NCBI RefSeq assembly: GCF_030731085.1
Contig: NZ_JASNFN010000005.1
Coordinates: 124,001-188,000 of the forward strand
Source of the DNA: Blastococcus carthaginiensis
GTDB taxonomy: Bacteria > Actinomycetota > Actinomycetes > Mycobacteriales > Geodermatophilaceae
Length of the DNA: 64,000 bases
Direction: 5' to 3'
Part shown: piece by piece, positions 62,009-64,000 of the stretch
Layout: the number at the start of each line of letters is the position of its first letter
Numbering within the stretch: position 1 is the stretch's first letter
Program-made: the position numbers and the translations under genes
Notes under the pieces: model-generated
What the model was told of the DNA's origin: nothing
The model's database searches: none
The model's input: only the letters and a program-made list of their open reading frames with translations

Positions 62009-62644
62009 TCAGTCCAGGGCGGCCGCGCGCTCCTCGCGCAGCGCCTGGAAGACCCGCCGGCGCAGCACGTCCGCGTCCTTCTCCTCGACGTCGTGGAACT
62101 GCATGGACAGCAGCCACCGCGCCCCCTGCACCTGCTGGCGGACGACCGCACCGCGGACGTCGACGGTGTCGTCGCCGATCGTCAGGGTCATGTGGGCCCG
62201 CGTGCCTGGCTCCGGGGGCAGCCCCCACCCATCCACCAGGGCACGGAGCCCGGCCTCGCTGAGGTCGACCGTGGAGCCGACGAGCAGACCGTCGAGCCAC
62301 GGCATGACCACCGGGACCTCGACGCGGGCGCGCACCGTGCGCCGGCGCTGGCTGCGCTCCGCCGGCCCGGTGGGGACGAGGTGCCACAGCGGCTCCTCGC
62401 CGACCTCGACGCTGGTGATCTTCGCGGGCAGGGAGCGCTCCTCGTACCCGCTGACCCAGTAGAGGGCGACCGGGTCCCCGGGCTTGATCGCCCGCTTCCA
62501 CTCCGTCCCCTCGCCGAGGGGGCGGACGACGATGGTGTTCTCGTTGGAGACCTCCACCTGCGCCGTCGCCGTCAGGCCGCGCGCCACGAGCGTGACGTCG
62601 GCCTGGGTGCTCTCCTCGGGCCGGTCGTGCTGTGGGTCGGTCAT
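62009..62644 (-). CDS. PilZ-domain protein (c-di-GMP binding)
   Basis: This is a 211-aa protein with an N-terminal YcgR-like flanking domain (about residues 15-95) and a C-terminal PilZ domain. The c-di-GMP motif is present as RRRTVRAR (RxxxR) and VDLSEAGLRA (DxSxxG). It starts at ATG 62644 with GGAGGACCCC upstream. It is convergent with the GH13 gene and probably links c-di-GMP to motility or surface behaviour. Confidence 0.88.
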   Translation of the reverse strand: MTDPQHDRPEESTQADVTLVARGLTATAQVEVSNENTIVVRPLGEGTEWKRAIKPGDPVALYWVSGYEERSLPAKITSVEVGEEPLWHLVPTGPAERSQRRRTVRARVEVPVVMPWLDGLLVGSTVDLSEAGLRALVDGWGLPPEPGTRAHMTLTIGDDTVDVRGAVVRQQVQGARWLLSMQFHDVEEKDADVLRRRVFQALREERAAALD

Positions 62645-62817
62645 GGGGTCCTCCACTGGGAACGGGACGTGCGGGCGTCGTTGCGCCCGGGCGGAAGCTA
62701 GCGCGGCGATCAGCGGAAACCGCACATCGCCGTGGCGTGTCCCGCCGAACGGCGGGCCGCCGGTCGCCCGACGACGCGGGACGGGCATCGGCAGCTCCGG
62801 CCCCCGGTAGGACCGGA

Positions 62818-62857
62818 ACGGGCCGCCTCCCACCCGGAGGGGTGAGGGGCGGCCCGT
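62818..62857. terminator. Hairpin downstream of small protein gene
   Basis: The perfect 10-bp arms ACGGGCCGCC and GGCGGCCCGT flank 20 nt, 18 nt past the stop of the 81-aa gene on the minus strand. Confidence 0.65.
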
Positions 62858-62875
62858 CGGCGTGCGCCCGCCGGG

Positions 62876-63121
62876 TCAGCCGGCCAGCCGGTGCGCGGCG
62901 TCGCCGAGGTGGTGCGCCCGCAGGGCGCCCGGCTGCCCGATCTGCCGCGCGAGCTCGGCGGCGGTCACCGCGGCGCGGAGCGCGTCGGCGGACTCGGCGA
63001 GGCGGTCGGCGAGGAGCTGGTCCAGGTCGGCGTCGTGCAGGTCCTCCACGTCGCGCAGGAAGACGGCACCGGCCGGGACGGCGGTGCGGGCGGGCACGGG
63101 CGGGGCGACGAGCTGCTGCAT
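62876..63121 (-). CDS. Small hypothetical protein, 81 aa
   Basis: This small gene starts at ATG 63121 with AGGAGGACCACC directly upstream. The product is Ala-rich, soluble and mostly helical, with acidic DVEDLHDADLDQ in the middle and a Gly-Gln-Pro turn near residue 62. There is no signal peptide or membrane segment, and I recognise no family. The good ribosome binding site and following terminator support a real gene. Confidence 0.6.
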   Translation of the reverse strand: MQQLVAPPVPARTAVPAGAVFLRDVEDLHDADLDQLLADRLAESADALRAAVTAAELARQIGQPGALRAHHLGDAAHRLAG

Positions 63122-63378
63122 GGTGGTCCTCCTGGATCGGTGGTGCGCCGGATCCGTCCGGCAGGTCCCACTGTCGGGGAGCACCCGCAGGGCGGTCCCG
63201 AGGGAAGCGCAGGAAAACCGCAAGACCGCACGGCCGTGCACCGCTGCCCACCGCCGTCCTCCGCCCGGACGGCGCCGCTCCCCCGGACGGGTGAGCACCG
63301 GCGTCCGGACGCCGCCGGGCGCTCCAGCGGGGGGTAGCGGTGGTCGATGCACCTGTCGACCACGGCGGAGGAGCACGG

Positions 63379-63786
63379 GTGAGGATCTGGTTGCTGGCGT
63401 ACGGCGTGCTGTACGTCGTCGTCGAGATGGTCGGGCACCGGCTGGAGAGCATCGGCTGGCCCCGGATCACCGCCCTCGACATCGCGACCGCGGTCACCGA
63501 CGCCTTCCTCACCGTCTCGATCACCCTCGCCGTCCTGCTGACCGGGCAGCTCCTGCTGCGCCGCTGGTCCCCGGCGGCGGTCGCCCGGCTGCGCCCGCCG
63601 GCGCCCCCGGCGTTCCTCGTGGACCGGCCGATCGGCGTCCGCTCGTGGCGCTCGGAGCCACTCGCCCTGCCGGCCGCCACGCCCGCGCGCGACCCGTACT
63701 CGGTCGGCGCCTACGGGCCCGCGTGGACCCGCCGGGAACGGCGCGTGGCGCCCGACTTCCCCGAGGGACCGGGCCGCCTGCTCTGA
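63379..63786 (+). CDS. Small membrane protein, two predicted spans
   Basis: This is a protein of about 135 aa. I chose GTG 63379 with GGAGGAGCAC upstream. Two hydrophobic segments lie at about residues 3-17 and 35-60, followed by a cytoplasmic Pro/Arg-rich tail of about 75 residues. I recognise no family. It precedes the cold-shock gene by 146 nt. Confidence 0.62.
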   Translation: MRIWLLAYGVLYVVVEMVGHRLESIGWPRITALDIATAVTDAFLTVSITLAVLLTGQLLLRRWSPAAVARLRPPAPPAFLVDRPIGVRSWRSEPLALPAATPARDPYSVGAYGPAWTRRERRVAPDFPEGPGRLL

Positions 63787-63932
63787 CCGCCGGACCACCC
63801 GCAGAAGAGTCGCAGGTCACAGTTCTGCCGCACCGGTGTCCCGATCCGGTGATCGACGGCTAGGGTTGGCGCGTCGGGAAGGCCCTGCGCTATGGCAGGA
63901 CCCCGATGCACCACCTCAGCTAGGAGCGAGCA

Positions 63933-64000
63933 ATGCCCGAAGGAACTGTCAAGTGGTTCAACGCGGAGAAGGGGTTCGGCTTCGCCACCCCCGACGGCGG
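63933..64000 (+). CDS. cspA: Cold-shock protein (CspA family), truncated by window edge
   Basis: ATG 63933 has TAGGAGCGAGCA upstream. The first 22 residues read MPEGTVKWFNAEKGFGFAT and onward, the RNP1 region of an RNA-binding cold-shock domain. The 146-nt stretch before it would hold the promoter and the leader. The remainder of about 45 codons lies outside the window. Confidence 0.95.
   Translation, partial: MPEGTVKWFNAEKGFGFATPDG

Noticed and set aside
1..64000. tRNA, rRNA or origin-like features
   Set aside because: I saw no tRNA-like cloverleaf, rRNA segment or DnaA-box cluster by reading. A tRNAscan run would be decisive.

Overview
The window is high-GC DNA with actinobacterial features: frequent GTG starts, purine-rich ribosome binding sites, stop/start overlaps of ATGA, GTGA or TGATG type, and IclR-dominated regulation. 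A Geodermatophilaceae-like or related actinomycete is plausible, but I cannot confirm it from sequence alone. Almost everything from 1 to about 58 kb looks like one large catabolic island. From about 60.3 kb the genes are ordinary chromosomal ones.

Layout. 1-3.6 kb: an SsuABC-type ABC importer with two paralogous binding lipoproteins. 3.8-7.4 kb: an IclR regulator and two MFS exporters. 7.6-14.3 kb: an amidase and two large GMC-type flavin oxidoreductases flanking an alpha/beta-fold protein. 14.4-18.3 kb: a sugar-type (Rbs-like) ABC importer. 18.6-20.8 kb: a protein like the large subunit of N,N-dimethylformamidase. 20.9-31.2 kb, minus strand: a meta-cleavage pathway made of a Rieske oxygenase, a LigB-type extradiol dioxygenase, two C-C hydrolases, a dienoate hydratase, an acylating acetaldehyde dehydrogenase and a hydroxy-oxovalerate aldolase. 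It also holds a degenerate M20 homologue, a 35-residue membrane peptide gene, an MDR reductase and an IclR regulator. The electron chain for the Rieske enzyme (FAD reductase and 7Fe ferredoxin) is divergent at 31.4-32.8 kb. 32.8-41.6 kb, minus strand: crotonase, fused tandem CaiB-like protein, AMP ligase, small membrane protein, copper amine oxidase and APC permease. 42-49 kb: a third IclR regulator, aldehyde dehydrogenase, SDR, second copper amine oxidase and second aldehyde dehydrogenase. 49.3-54.5 kb: TetR, RibBA, flavin reductase, acyl-CoA-dehydrogenase-fold monooxygenase and LysR. 55.1-58 kb: a TRAP transporter. 58.2-59.8 kb: decayed IS481 and IS3 transposase remnants. 60.4-64 kb: GH13 glucosidase, PilZ protein, small proteins and the start of a cold-shock gene.

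How the genes may work together. An amine-bearing aromatic compound could enter through the APC, ABC or TRAP systems and be deaminated by the amine oxidases. It could then be oxidised by the aldehyde dehydrogenases and activated by the ligase/CoA-transferase/crotonase set. The ring would be hydroxylated by the Rieske system, opened by the extradiol enzyme, and converted to pyruvate and acetyl-CoA. The true substrate is not visible in the sequence.

The most striking non-coding signal is a recurring palindrome, GGTCCG-N5-CGGACC and variants. It lies upstream of many of these units between 12 and 49 kb and includes three tandem copies at exactly 19-bp spacing in front of the Rieske and reductase genes. 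A second palindrome with the same 6-5-6 architecture, GTCCCG-N5-CGGGAC, lies upstream of both the first IclR gene and the MFS pair. These look like operators of paralogous IclR regulators and would tie the island into one regulon.
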